A stretch of 64,000 nt of DNA, taken from positions 1-64,000 of the forward strand of contig DATCMA010000009.1 of NCBI GenBank assembly GCA_036563645.1, given 5' to 3'. The notes under the pieces are model-generated. The model did not search any database and was not told the DNA's origin. It was given only the letters and a program-made list of their open reading frames with translations. Below, one piece after another: positions 26,644-35,394 of the stretch. This DNA is from DATCMA01 sp036563645. Its GTDB lineage: Bacteria; Actinomycetota; Actinomycetes; Mycobacteriales; Micromonosporaceae. The translations under genes and the position numbers were made by a program. The stretch's first letter is position 1, and every line of letters starts with the position of its first letter.

Positions 26644-27636
26644 TCAGGCGGCGCGGCGCTGACGCAGCCACAGCAGCGGGCCGCTCGCCAGGTAGCCCAC
26701 CACGACCAGCACGAAGGTCATGCGGATGTCGACCAGGGCGCCGACCATCGGCACCAGCCACAGCCACGGGGGAAGCTTGATCAGGCGGGCCAGCTTGGCG
26801 TACGGGAAGCTCGAGATCATGGCGAACGCCAGCAGCGCCACGATCCCGAGTTCCGCGACACCGGGCAGCGGGAGCCCGATGAGTACCACCAACGCCAGCA
26901 CCGCGGCGGCCATGGTGGTCGGCACGCCGGTGAAGAACCGGGCGTCCTTCGGCGAGACATTGAACCGGGCCAAGCGGATCGCGGCGCCGCCCGCGACGAG
27001 CGTGCACGCCACCACCGCCGCCGGCGACGGGACCGTCCCGGCGAGTGAGGCGTAGACCACAACCGGGGCGGCGAGGCCGAACGCGCACATGTCGGCGAGT
27101 GAATCCATCTGGGCGCCGAACGGGCTCGCGACGCCCAGCTTGCGGGCGAGCGGTCCATCGATGCCGTCGCAGATCACACACGCGATCAAGCAGCCCGCCG
27201 CGAGCCGGACCTGGCCGTGCATCGCGAGGAAGATGGCGAGGAGACCGATGGACAGACTCGCCAGTGTGCAGGCGTTGACGAGGAGAAACTTCGCCTGTCG
27301 GGCGATAGTCCGCTCGCCCGGCAACAGGGGAATCGACTTCACGGGATCGGTGTCGACAGGGAACGACACAACCGCCGAGCTGACCGGTGGAACGGTGTCG
27401 GCGTCCTGATCAGTCTCGGGGTCTGTCCCGACCTCGACGGGTGACGCGGCGTGCTCACCGCGGGCATGCCGAAGGACGAACGGGGACCCGAGGGATTCAC
27501 GGTGACGACGCCCGACCCGGACCAGGAGCACCTGGCGGGCGAGCGTCCCGCTCCGACGCAGTCGGCCTGTCCATCGGCGCCCCGCAGGACGCGGGTTGTC
27601 CGTCGTAGCACGCCGACGCCATGGGGCTTTCGGCAC
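26644..27636 (-). CDS. pssA: CDP-diacylglycerol--serine O-phosphatidyltransferase
   Basis: An integral membrane enzyme that makes phosphatidylserine, the substrate of the convergent psd gene. The CDP-alcohol phosphatidyltransferase motif DGx2ARx8Gx3Dx3D is complete in DGPLARKLGVASPFGAQMDS plus the following LAD, and several membrane helices surround it. I chose GTG 27636 because GGAGGG lies four nt upstream. That gives 330 residues with an Arg-rich, low-complexity N-terminal extension of about 100 residues. Homologues usually begin near LLVNACTL, so internal starts near 27360 cannot be excluded. Confidence 0.85.
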   Translation of the reverse strand: MPKAPWRRRATTDNPRPAGRRWTGRLRRSGTLARQVLLVRVGRRHRESLGSPFVLRHARGEHAASPVEVGTDPETDQDADTVPPVSSAVVSFPVDTDPVKSIPLLPGERTIARQAKFLLVNACTLASLSIGLLAIFLAMHGQVRLAAGCLIACVICDGIDGPLARKLGVASPFGAQMDSLADMCAFGLAAPVVVYASLAGTVPSPAAVVACTLVAGGAAIRLARFNVSPKDARFFTGVPTTMAAAVLALVVLIGLPLPGVAELGIVALLAFAMISSFPYAKLARLIKLPPWLWLVPMVGALVDIRMTFVLVVVGYLASGPLLWLRQRRAA

Positions 27637-27848
27637 GTATCCCTCCAACTTCGGGACGGCAGCTCCGCCACCGTGGCGTCCGCCCGATAGCGCGGCCTAC
27701 ACCATTGCACAGATCGAGCGGATTGGCGATAGCCGGGACGACATTTTGTTCAACCCCGGCCATTGGGCCGTCGATGGCAGGCGACGTCCGGGTTGAGCCC
27801 GTCCGGCCGACGATCGTACCCGATATCGCCGGTTTTTATTGAGAACAG

Positions 27849-28763
27849 TCAGCGCGGCAGGTACCGCAGCGCGGTCGCCGCGACGTCAGTCAGGCGAAGG
27901 TGAGCGAGCTCCGCCGGCGCGAACCACCGGGCCGACGCGGTCGAGCCCCCAGCGTCCTCGGTGACCCGCGGCTCAGTGGGGACGTCCACGAGCACCCGGT
28001 AGATCACACGAACGACGTGCCAATCGAGGGGGTATCCCTCGGGACCGATGGCCGCCGGATTGTGGTGGTGGTCGACGGCCAGCAGGTCGGTGATCCGGCC
28101 GACCTGGTCGGTTTCCTCGGCGAGCTCGCGTAGCAGCGCGGTCGCCGGCTGCTCGCCATGGTCGGTGCCACCGCCCGGCAGGTGCCACCGCCCCGCCCCG
28201 GGGTAGCCGTCCGCGATCAGGGTCAGCAGCACCCGCCCCGCGGGGTCAGTCGCCAGCGCGTACGCACCAAAGCGCTGGCCTCGCGCGGGCCGACCCGCCC
28301 GCTCCTCGGTGGCGAGCGCGTCGACGGGCAGGGCGGGCTCCGGCACGGGCCCCGGCGGCAGACCGAGCATCTCGGCGGTGAACGGCGCCAAGGGCACCTC
28401 GGGCAGACGGTCGGGTGCGATCCACGCGACGCGATCGATCGGCTCAGCGGGCGCGGGCCGGACGGCGGGCGCGGGCGCGACGGTCACCGCGTAGACGATG
28501 CGGTCGGTGTGCGCGCGCCGCCCGTCGGGAGTGGTCAGCACATCGGCGAGGACCGCCCGTACGTCCGTCGGCGAGGCGCGCAGACCGGTCTGCGCGGCGA
28601 TAGCGCGGACCACGGCGAGCGCCGGGTGTTCACCGTGGCGGATCTCCCCACCGGGCAGCCGCCACCGCCCGGGAAACTCCGCTCGACGGTCCCCCCGGAC
28701 GAGCAACGTCCGGCCTTCGTCGTCGCGACACAGGCCGTGCGCCGCGATCCGCCGCCGTCGCAC
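27849..28763 (-). CDS. Double-Nudix protein (first Nudix box degenerate)
   Basis: A 304-residue cytosolic protein with two Nudix folds. Domain 1 (residues ~1-125) has GGEIRHGEHPALAVVRAIAA, where the catalytic REUxEE is replaced by RAIAAQ, so it is probably inactive. Domain 2 (~160-300) has GGGTDHGEQPATALLRELAE followed by ETD, with an intact REUxEE. Nudix enzymes hydrolyse nucleoside-diphosphate derivatives; the substrate here is unknown. It lies 72 nt downstream of a paralogous double-Nudix gene in the same orientation, evidently a tandem duplication. Confidence 0.85.
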   Translation of the reverse strand: MRRRRIAAHGLCRDDEGRTLLVRGDRRAEFPGRWRLPGGEIRHGEHPALAVVRAIAAQTGLRASPTDVRAVLADVLTTPDGRRAHTDRIVYAVTVAPAPAVRPAPAEPIDRVAWIAPDRLPEVPLAPFTAEMLGLPPGPVPEPALPVDALATEERAGRPARGQRFGAYALATDPAGRVLLTLIADGYPGAGRWHLPGGGTDHGEQPATALLRELAEETDQVGRITDLLAVDHHHNPAAIGPEGYPLDWHVVRVIYRVLVDVPTEPRVTEDAGGSTASARWFAPAELAHLRLTDVAATALRYLPR

Positions 28764-28835
28764 CGGCTCACCCCCTCGGTCAGCGGCGTCCGGTGCGCCG
28801 CCCTCACCACCATCACCGATGGTGGCAGAGCGCGA

Positions 28836-29783
28836 TCAGCGGAGCCCGGCGAGACGCATCGCTTCGGTGGTGACCTCCGTCATGTGTGTCGAGGGGATGG
28901 CGGCGAGTTCGTCGGGCTCGAACCACCGTGCCTCGCTCGTCGACCCACCCACGTCGGCGACCCGGGGCGGTACCGGATTGTCGACGATCACGCGGTAGAA
29001 CGCCCGCACTCCGTGCCAGTCGATCGGGAACCCCTCCGGCCCCAGCGAGGCGGCGTCGCGGTGGCTCGCCACGCCGAGCAACTTCTCGAGCCGACCGTGT
29101 TGCCCGGTCTCCTCCCGCAGCTCCCGGATCAGCGCCGCGCCGGGCTGCTCGCCGTAGTCGGTGCCGCCTCCGGGCAGGTGCCAGCACCCCGCTCCGGGGT
29201 AGCCGGGGGCGATCCGGGTGAGCAGCACCCGCCCCGCGGGGTCGGTCGCCACCGCGTACGCGGCGAAGCGCTGTGCCCGGTGCAGTCCGTCGGGACCGGG
29301 GACGATGTGGAACGACGGGAACGGTGGCGGCTCCTCGGGGCGAATGTCCACCGGGCTGGGCGGCAGCCCGAGCACGGTCGCGGTGAACGGCCGCAGCGGC
29401 AGGGTCTTCGCTTCGTCGAGGGTGTACCAACGGGCCAGGTCGGTGGAGTATCCGATCCGGTCGCACAGGGTGCCACCCCGCACCGCGACGTTGTAGATCA
29501 GCCGGTCGGTGTGGATCGTGATCCCGCGGTGCGGCAGCGCGCGCATGTCGGCCAAGACATCGTGGAGGCCGATCACCGTCACCGACAGGCCGGTTTCCGC
29601 GGCGGTTTCCCGGACGACGGTGTGCGTGGGATCTTCCCCGTGGTCGACAGCGCCACCCGGGAGCGACCAGACGCCCGGCGTCCCCGACCAGGGAGACGCG
29701 CGGACCAAGAGCACGCGATTGTCAGCATCACGACAAACGGCGTATGCCGCGATCCTCCGTAGCGGCTCCAGCACGGTGGTCAC
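28836..29783 (-). CDS. Double-Nudix protein
   Basis: A 315-residue paralogue of the next gene downstream, again with two Nudix domains. The first box (GGAVDHGEDPTHTVVRETAA, then ETGL) lacks one metal-binding Glu (REtAAE). The second (GGGTDYGEQPGAALIRELRE, then ETGQ) is intact. The two proteins share PAGRVLLT and AGxWHLPGGGTD segments, indicating gene duplication. The start is a GTG at 29783; another GTG three codons in is possible. No substrate specificity can be inferred. Confidence 0.85.
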   Translation of the reverse strand: MTTVLEPLRRIAAYAVCRDADNRVLLVRASPWSGTPGVWSLPGGAVDHGEDPTHTVVRETAAETGLSVTVIGLHDVLADMRALPHRGITIHTDRLIYNVAVRGGTLCDRIGYSTDLARWYTLDEAKTLPLRPFTATVLGLPPSPVDIRPEEPPPFPSFHIVPGPDGLHRAQRFAAYAVATDPAGRVLLTRIAPGYPGAGCWHLPGGGTDYGEQPGAALIRELREETGQHGRLEKLLGVASHRDAASLGPEGFPIDWHGVRAFYRVIVDNPVPPRVADVGGSTSEARWFEPDELAAIPSTHMTEVTTEAMRLAGLR

Positions 29784-29824
29784 AGGGCGGAATTGTGCCC
29801 GGAGTGACGAACCGAATACGGAAC

Positions 29825-29844
29825 ACTGTCGGATTGGCGACAGT
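29825..29844 (-). terminator. Short hairpin after guaA
   Basis: ACTGTCG (29825-29831) pairs with CGACAGT (29838-29844) around a 6-nt loop, 19 nt beyond the guaA stop. Confidence 0.5.
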
Positions 29845-29862
29845 TGGCCGCGAAAGGTTGAC

Positions 29863-31416
29863 TCACTCCCACTCGATCGTTCCCGGGGGCTTGCTCGTGA
29901 CGTCGAGCACCACCCGGTTGACTTCGGGCACCTCGTTGGTGATGCGAGTGGAGATCCGGGCGATGAGGTCGTACGGCAGACGCGACCAGTCAGCGGTCAT
30001 CGCGTCCTCGCTGGAGACCGGCCGCAACACCACCGGATGCCCATACGTGCGCCCATCACCCTGCACCCCGACGCTGCGCACGTCCGCCAGGAGCACCACC
30101 GGGAACTGCCACACGTCCCGATCGAGACCGGCCGCGGCGAGCTCCTCGCGGGCGATCAGATCGGCGGCACGCAAGATCCGCAGGCGCTCCCGGGTGACCT
30201 CGCCCACGATTCGGATGGCCAGCCCTGGCCCGGGGAACGGGTGCCGCCACACCATCGCCTCAGGAAGGCCGAGCGCCAGGCCAATCTGACGCACCTCGTC
30301 CTTGAAAAGCATGCGCAGCGGCTCGACCAGGGTGAATGTCAAATCCTCGGGCAGCCCGCCGACGTTGTGGTGGGACTTGATGTTCGCCGTGCCCGTGCCG
30401 CCGCCGGACTCGACCACGTCCGGGTAGAGCGTCCCTTGGACGAGGAACTCGACATCTCCCTCCGCCGCGATCTCCCGGGCCGCGGCTTCGAAGACCCGGA
30501 TGAACTCCCGCCCGATGATCTTGCGCTTCTGCTCCGGGTCGGTGACCCCGGCGAGGGCGTCGAGGAAGCGGTCCTCGGCGTCGACCACCTTCAGGGTGAT
30601 GCCGGTCGCCGCGACGTAGTCCTTCTCGACCTGCTCCGGCTCGCCCGCCCGCAGCAGGCCGTGGTTGACGAAGACACAGGTGAGCTGGTCACCCACCGCC
30701 CGGTGGACCAACGCGGCGGCGACGGCCGAGTCCACCCCACCGGAGAGCGCGCAGATCACCTTCTTGTCGCCCACCTGCTCCCGGATACGGGCGACTTGCT
30801 CATCGATGATGTTCGCCGGTGTCCACGTGGGCTCGATCCCCGCGATGTCGTACAGGAAGCGCGTGAGCACCTCCTGACCGCAGGCGGTGTGCGCCACCTC
30901 GGGGTGGAACTGCACGCCGGCGCGACGGCCCGCGAGGTCCTCGAACACCGCCACCGGCGCCTCCGGCGACTCGGCGGTCACCGTGAAGCCGGCGGGCGGC
31001 TGGGTGACGGCGTCCTTGTGGCTCATCCACACCGGCAGCTCCGCCGGCAGCTCGCGCAGCAACACCCCGGACGTGGCGCGGACCCGCAACGGGGTGCGAC
31101 CGAACTCCCCTCGGCCGCCGCGGGTGACCGTGCCCCCGAGTGCGTGCGCCATGAGCTGGAACCCGTAGCAGATTCCGAAGATCGGCACCCCCGAGGAGAA
31201 GATCGCGGGGTCGATCCGCGGGGAATCGGGCTCGTGCACACTGGCCGGCCCACCGGAGAGGATGATCGCGGCCGGGTTCCGGGCCAGCATCTCGGCGACC
31301 GGCATCGTGTGAGGCACGACCTCCGAGTAGACCCGGGCCTCCCGCACTCGTCGCGCGATCAGCTGGGCGTACTGGGCTCCGAAGTCAACCACGAGGACCG
31401 GGCGCGGCGTGCTCAT
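29863..31416 (-). CDS. guaA: GMP synthase (glutamine-hydrolysing)
   Basis: A 517-residue enzyme converting XMP to GMP. The N-terminal class I glutamine amidotransferase domain has the nucleophile in FGICYGFQLMAHALGG and the His/Glu pair near VQFHPEVAHT. The ATP pyrophosphatase domain starts with CALSGGVDSAVAAALVHRA. The C-terminal dimerisation domain ends VTSKPPGTIEWE as usual. The start MSTPRPVLVVDFGAQYAQL at 31416 matches homologues; an upstream extension of more than 100 codons has no homology. It functions with guaB, encoded about 4 kb away. Confidence 0.96.
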   Translation of the reverse strand: MSTPRPVLVVDFGAQYAQLIARRVREARVYSEVVPHTMPVAEMLARNPAAIILSGGPASVHEPDSPRIDPAIFSSGVPIFGICYGFQLMAHALGGTVTRGGRGEFGRTPLRVRATSGVLLRELPAELPVWMSHKDAVTQPPAGFTVTAESPEAPVAVFEDLAGRRAGVQFHPEVAHTACGQEVLTRFLYDIAGIEPTWTPANIIDEQVARIREQVGDKKVICALSGGVDSAVAAALVHRAVGDQLTCVFVNHGLLRAGEPEQVEKDYVAATGITLKVVDAEDRFLDALAGVTDPEQKRKIIGREFIRVFEAAAREIAAEGDVEFLVQGTLYPDVVESGGGTGTANIKSHHNVGGLPEDLTFTLVEPLRMLFKDEVRQIGLALGLPEAMVWRHPFPGPGLAIRIVGEVTRERLRILRAADLIAREELAAAGLDRDVWQFPVVLLADVRSVGVQGDGRTYGHPVVLRPVSSEDAMTADWSRLPYDLIARISTRITNEVPEVNRVVLDVTSKPPGTIEWE

Positions 31417-31604
31417 GGCGTCAGAGCCTACCGACCGCCGACATGCCGCCTCGGCGCGGATGCCCTCCTCGACACGCGGCCGCGCGGGGCACCGAAGAGA
31501 CCACGCCACGCGCTGACATTCGTGACCATGTCCGTAACACTGCGCACGATGACAGATACGACGAGTAACCACCTGCCGGCCCCACACAGCGTCGAGGAGC
31601 GGAC

Positions 31605-32723
31605 ATGAGTCACGGGCACCCCCAATCGGTACGCCGGCGCGCCCTGCGCGGCGCGGTAGGCCTCCTGGTGGCGGCACTCCTGATCGGCGCGGGCGCGCTC
31701 GGCGCTCACCTGGTGCGCACCCGGTACGCCCTCCCCACCGCCGATCTCCTCGGCGAGAGCGCCTCCCCCTCACCCACGGCCACGCCACGCCCCACCGTCA
31801 TGCCGGGCGCCAACATCACCGGCCCGCTGAACATCCTCCTCGTCGGGATCGACACCCGCGAAAGCGTCCCCGACTGGGAGCCCCACGCCGACGCGGTGCT
31901 CATCCTCCACGTCGACCAGCGCCTCGACCGGGGATACCTCGTCTCCCTCCCCCGCGACCTGCTCGTGGACATCCCCGCGTTTCCCCCCGCCGGCTTCGAC
32001 GGGGGGTGGAGCAAGCTCACCCACGCCATGAGCTACGGCAGCCACCGTCCCGACGGAGGCCGCCCCGACCCCGCGCAGGGCTTCCAACTCCTGGCCAAGA
32101 CCGTCAGCGCCTACACCGGGATCCCTCGCTTCGACGCCGGCGCCGTGCTGAACTTCCGCGGCTTCCAAAACCTCGTCGACGCGATCGGCGGCGTCGACCT
32201 CTACATCGACCAACGGGTGCCCTCCCTGCACCGGCGGCCGGATGGCGGGATGCGCGCGCTCAGTGGCACCGGCTACACCGGGCCACAGATGGTGTACGAG
32301 CCGGGCTACCGGCACCTCAACGGGTGGCAGGCCTTGGACTACGCGCGGCAGCGGTACATCTCCGGCGGCGACTACGCCCGGCAACGCCACCACCAGCAGC
32401 TCATCAAGGCCATCCTCCGCAAGGTGACCGATCGTCAACTCGCCACCGATCCGGTCGCCATCGATCGCGTCCTCCAGGCCTTAGGAGAGACGCTGATTTT
32501 CGATGGACGAGGTCGCGAGCCGATCGACTTTGCGTTCGCGCTGCGCCGGCTGAGTCCGTCCGCGCTCACCCTCGTGGGGCTTCCCGGAAGCGCGGTCTAC
32601 AGCGAAGGGAACTACGTCGGAGAGAACCTCGATCCGGTGGGGCGCGACTTCCTCACCGAGCTGCGCGCCGGGCGCGCCGCCGCCTTCCTCGAGGCCCACC
32701 CACAGCTCGTCATCACGGGCTAA
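31605..32723 (+). CDS. LytR-CpsA-Psr (LCP) family cell-wall ligase
   Basis: A 372-residue membrane-anchored extracellular enzyme. A basic N-terminus (VRRRALRGAVG) and one transmembrane segment (residues ~14-36) are followed by a Ser/Thr/Pro linker. The LCP domain shows LNILLVGIDTRE, the catalytic Arg region YLVSLPRDLLVDIP and WQALDYARQRYISGGDYARQ with the lipid-phosphate Arg residues. LCP enzymes transfer glycopolymers such as teichoic acid or arabinogalactan from lipid carriers to peptidoglycan. GAGGAG precedes the ATG. It is divergent from guaA and convergent with the M1 peptidase gene. Confidence 0.92.
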   Translation: MSHGHPQSVRRRALRGAVGLLVAALLIGAGALGAHLVRTRYALPTADLLGESASPSPTATPRPTVMPGANITGPLNILLVGIDTRESVPDWEPHADAVLILHVDQRLDRGYLVSLPRDLLVDIPAFPPAGFDGGWSKLTHAMSYGSHRPDGGRPDPAQGFQLLAKTVSAYTGIPRFDAGAVLNFRGFQNLVDAIGGVDLYIDQRVPSLHRRPDGGMRALSGTGYTGPQMVYEPGYRHLNGWQALDYARQRYISGGDYARQRHHQQLIKAILRKVTDRQLATDPVAIDRVLQALGETLIFDGRGREPIDFAFALRRLSPSALTLVGLPGSAVYSEGNYVGENLDPVGRDFLTELRAGRAAAFLEAHPQLVITG

Positions 32724-32741
32724 ATCCCACAAAGGGCGTCT

Positions 32742-32757
32742 CCTCGCGAAGGCGAGG
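32742..32757. terminator. Bidirectional hairpin between LCP and M1 peptidase genes
   Basis: CCTCGC/GCGAGG (32742-32747 with 32752-32757) with a 4-nt loop lies between two converging stop codons at 32723 and 32770, and can terminate both. Confidence 0.55.
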
Positions 32758-32769
32758 CGCATCGGGCGG

Positions 32770-34194
32770 TCACGCCGGCGCCGGCGGCGCGGTCCGCCCG
32801 GCCAGCCAGGCCTCCACCACCCCCGTCACGTCCCGCCCGGAGATCCGCTGCGCGAGGGCGAGAAACTCGGCGGTCGTGGCGTTCCCATCCCGCTTGGTCT
32901 CCGCCCAGGCACGCAGGAGCTGGAAGAACGCGTCATCGCCGATCGTCGTGCGCACCGCGTGCACCGCCAGTGCACCGCGCTGGTAGACCGCGCGAGTGAA
33001 GAGGCGGTCGGGCCCCGGATCCCACGCCGGCTGTGACCAGTCCGTACGCGCGTACTCGGCGGCGACAATCTCCCGGACCGACCGGCCGCCGTCGTGCTCC
33101 TCCCACAGCCACTCGGCGTACGTCGCCAACCCCTCGTTGAGCCAGATGTCCCGCCACCGGTGGACCGAGACGCTGTCACCGAACCACTGGTGGGCGAGCT
33201 CGTGCGCCACCACCCACGTGGCGGGCTCATCGGCGAAGAACACCGCGCTGTACACCGGCCGCGTCTGCGTCTCCAAGGCGTAGCGGATCCGCTCGTCGTC
33301 GATGACGATGCCGCCATACGCCTCGAAGGGGTACGGCCCGAAGTGCCGCTCGAGGAAGTCAGCGATCTCGCCGGTGCGGGCGAGCGCGGCGTCCGCCGGC
33401 CCGTGCGGCAGGGAGGATGCGACCGCGGTGACCATCGGCTTGCCGTTGTGGCTGTCCATCCGCACCCGGTAGTCGCCGATGACCACGGTCGCCAGGTAGC
33501 TCGCCATCGGTGACCGCACCGACCAGCGCCAGGTGGTCCACCCGTCGGCGCGCCGGGTGCCCCGCGGCACGCCGTTGCTCAACGCCACGAGCCCATCCGG
33601 CACGCTGATCTCAATGTCGTACGTCGCCTTGTCGCTGGGGTGGTCGTTGACCGGAAACCACGTGCTCGCCGACACGGGTTGGCCGAGGGCGATCGCCCCG
33701 TCGGTGGTGGTGAGGAAGCCGTTGGTCCCGAGCCGCGGATCCGTGATGGGCCGCGGCACCCCACCGTACGCGATCTCCACAGTGAACTGATGGCCGACGG
33801 GCAGACCGCGGGTGGGCGTGATGATCAGCTCTCCCTGGTCCCGGCGATACCGGGCCGGTCGGCCGTCGACGGTCACCGCGGTGACGCGGAGGCCGATGAG
33901 GTCCAGATTGAAGCGGGACAGATTCTGCGTGGCGGTCGCGACCACGACCGCGGTGCCGCTGAGCCGACCCTCGGCCGGGTCGTAGCGGAGCCGCAGGGTG
34001 TAGCTTGCGACGTCGTAGCCGCCGTTGCCCAGGCCCGGGACGTAGGGGTCGCCGACGTCGGCGGCTCCCGGCCGGTAGCGCGCCGCGGACTGCTCACCGG
34101 GGTAACCGGCGAAGCCGAGCAGCGCCACGAGGACCGCGGCGAGCAGCTTGGCCCACCGCGCCGCGCGCACGCGAGTCGTGGAGCCGCCGCGCAC
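32770..34194 (-). CDS. Secreted M1 family zinc metallopeptidase (aminopeptidase-like)
   Basis: A 474-residue exported peptidase. After a basic n-region, a hydrophobic signal segment (LLAAVLVALLGFAGY) precedes the M1 N-terminal beta domain. The gluzincin site is complete: HELAHQWFGDS followed by the zinc-ligand Glu in WLNEGLATYAEW. The exopeptidase GxMEN motif is replaced by a RYALETQTRP segment, as in many actinobacterial M1 members. The GTG at 34194 has GGAG six nt away and avoids overlap with guaB3. It lacks the large C-terminal ERAP-type domain. Confidence 0.88.
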   Translation of the reverse strand: MRGGSTTRVRAARWAKLLAAVLVALLGFAGYPGEQSAARYRPGAADVGDPYVPGLGNGGYDVASYTLRLRYDPAEGRLSGTAVVVATATQNLSRFNLDLIGLRVTAVTVDGRPARYRRDQGELIITPTRGLPVGHQFTVEIAYGGVPRPITDPRLGTNGFLTTTDGAIALGQPVSASTWFPVNDHPSDKATYDIEISVPDGLVALSNGVPRGTRRADGWTTWRWSVRSPMASYLATVVIGDYRVRMDSHNGKPMVTAVASSLPHGPADAALARTGEIADFLERHFGPYPFEAYGGIVIDDERIRYALETQTRPVYSAVFFADEPATWVVAHELAHQWFGDSVSVHRWRDIWLNEGLATYAEWLWEEHDGGRSVREIVAAEYARTDWSQPAWDPGPDRLFTRAVYQRGALAVHAVRTTIGDDAFFQLLRAWAETKRDGNATTAEFLALAQRISGRDVTGVVEAWLAGRTAPPAPA

Positions 34195-34219
34195 ACCCCT
34201 CTCCGTGTGGACGCCGGAC

Positions 34220-35335
34220 CTACCGGTCCAAGACCAACCCGACCCGCTGGAACTCCTTGAGGTCGCGGTACCCGCACTTGGCCATCGCCCGGCGCAGCCC
34301 GCCGAAGAGGTTGAGCCGGCCATCGGGCTCGTCCGCCGGCCCGTACAGCACCTTCTCCATCGGACCGAGCGGCTCCTCCGGCGGCCCGTACGCGCCCCGC
34401 GGCAGCTTCGGGTGGCTCGCGGCCGAGTGCCACCACGCCCCCGCCGCGGGCGCCTCGTCACACAGCGCCAGCGGCCGGCCCAGCATCACCGCGTCCGCCC
34501 CGCACCCGAGCGCCTTGGCGATGTCCCCCGAGGTCCGCAGGTCACCGTCGGCGACCAGGTGGACGTAGCGACCACCGGTCTCGTCGAGGTAGTCGCGCCG
34601 GGCCGCCGCGGCGTCGGCGATCGCCGTCGCCATCGGCACCCGAATCCCGAGCACCCGGTCGGTCGTGGCCCACTCGTCGGCGCCGACCCCGATGATCACA
34701 CCGGCCGCGCCGGTGCGCATGAGGTGCAAGGCCGTCTTGTAGTCGGTGCAGCCGCCCACCAGCACGGGCACATCGAGGTCGGCGATGAACTCCTTGAGGT
34801 TGAGCGGTCGGTCGGTGGTCGACACGTGCTCGGCGGAGACCAGGGTGCCTTGGATGACCAAGATGTCCACCCCGGCATCGAGGATCACCGGGGCCAAGGC
34901 GAGCGTGTGCTGGGGGGAGACCCGCACCGCCACGGTGACCCCCGCCTCGCGGATCTGCCGCACCCGCTCCGCGATCAGCTCCGGCCGGATCGGCTCGGCG
35001 TACACCTCTTGGAGCCGGCGGGTGGCGCCCTTGACGTCAAGCGTCGCCAATTCCTTGAGGAGCTTGGTGGGATCCTCGTACCGCGTCCACAGCCCTTCCA
35101 CGTTGAGCACACCGAGCCCGCCGAGCTGCCCCAGCTTGATGACGGTCTCGGGGCTCATCGTCGCGTCCGAGGGGTGCGCGACACACGGGATCCGGAACGG
35201 GTAGGCGTCGAGCTGCCACTCCGTCGAGACGTCGTCGACGTCGCGGGTCCGTCGACTCGGGACGATCGCGATGTCGTCGAGGTGGTAACCGCGTCGCGCG
35301 GTCTTCCCCAGCCCGATCTCCACCACATCACGCAT
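34220..35335 (-). CDS. guaB3: GuaB3 family IMP dehydrogenase-related protein
   Basis: A 371-residue TIM-barrel protein of the IMPDH/GMP reductase superfamily, without CBS domains. It starts MRDVVEIGLGKTARRGYHLD, typical of GuaB3. The stretch aligning with the IMPDH active-site loop GPGAICTT of the neighbouring GuaB reads GVGADEWATTDRVLG here, without the catalytic Cys. Its exact reaction is unsettled for the family; the chemistry of true IMPDH looks unlikely for this copy. It sits 59 nt after guaB, the conserved actinobacterial arrangement. Confidence 0.88.
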   Translation of the reverse strand: MRDVVEIGLGKTARRGYHLDDIAIVPSRRTRDVDDVSTEWQLDAYPFRIPCVAHPSDATMSPETVIKLGQLGGLGVLNVEGLWTRYEDPTKLLKELATLDVKGATRRLQEVYAEPIRPELIAERVRQIREAGVTVAVRVSPQHTLALAPVILDAGVDILVIQGTLVSAEHVSTTDRPLNLKEFIADLDVPVLVGGCTDYKTALHLMRTGAAGVIIGVGADEWATTDRVLGIRVPMATAIADAAAARRDYLDETGGRYVHLVADGDLRTSGDIAKALGCGADAVMLGRPLALCDEAPAAGAWWHSAASHPKLPRGAYGPPEEPLGPMEKVLYGPADEPDGRLNLFGGLRRAMAKCGYRDLKEFQRVGLVLDR

Positions 35336-35394
35336 GATGAGAACTCCACAGCAGACAGGCCGCGCTCCGCGGCGGGTTCACCGGCACCCGGCGG

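Noticed and set aside
28158..29762. 534-codon forward frame across the Nudix pair
   Set aside because: It is mirror-frame reading of two well-supported reverse-strand genes and has no recognisable domain.
29509..31608. 699-codon forward frame opposite guaA
   Set aside because: It is antisense to guaA, whose catalytic motifs are complete.
31417..31788. N-terminal extension of guaA beyond MSTPRP
   Set aside because: The extension is Arg/Gly-rich, lacks homology and would overlap the LCP gene; GMP synthases begin at the chosen ATG.
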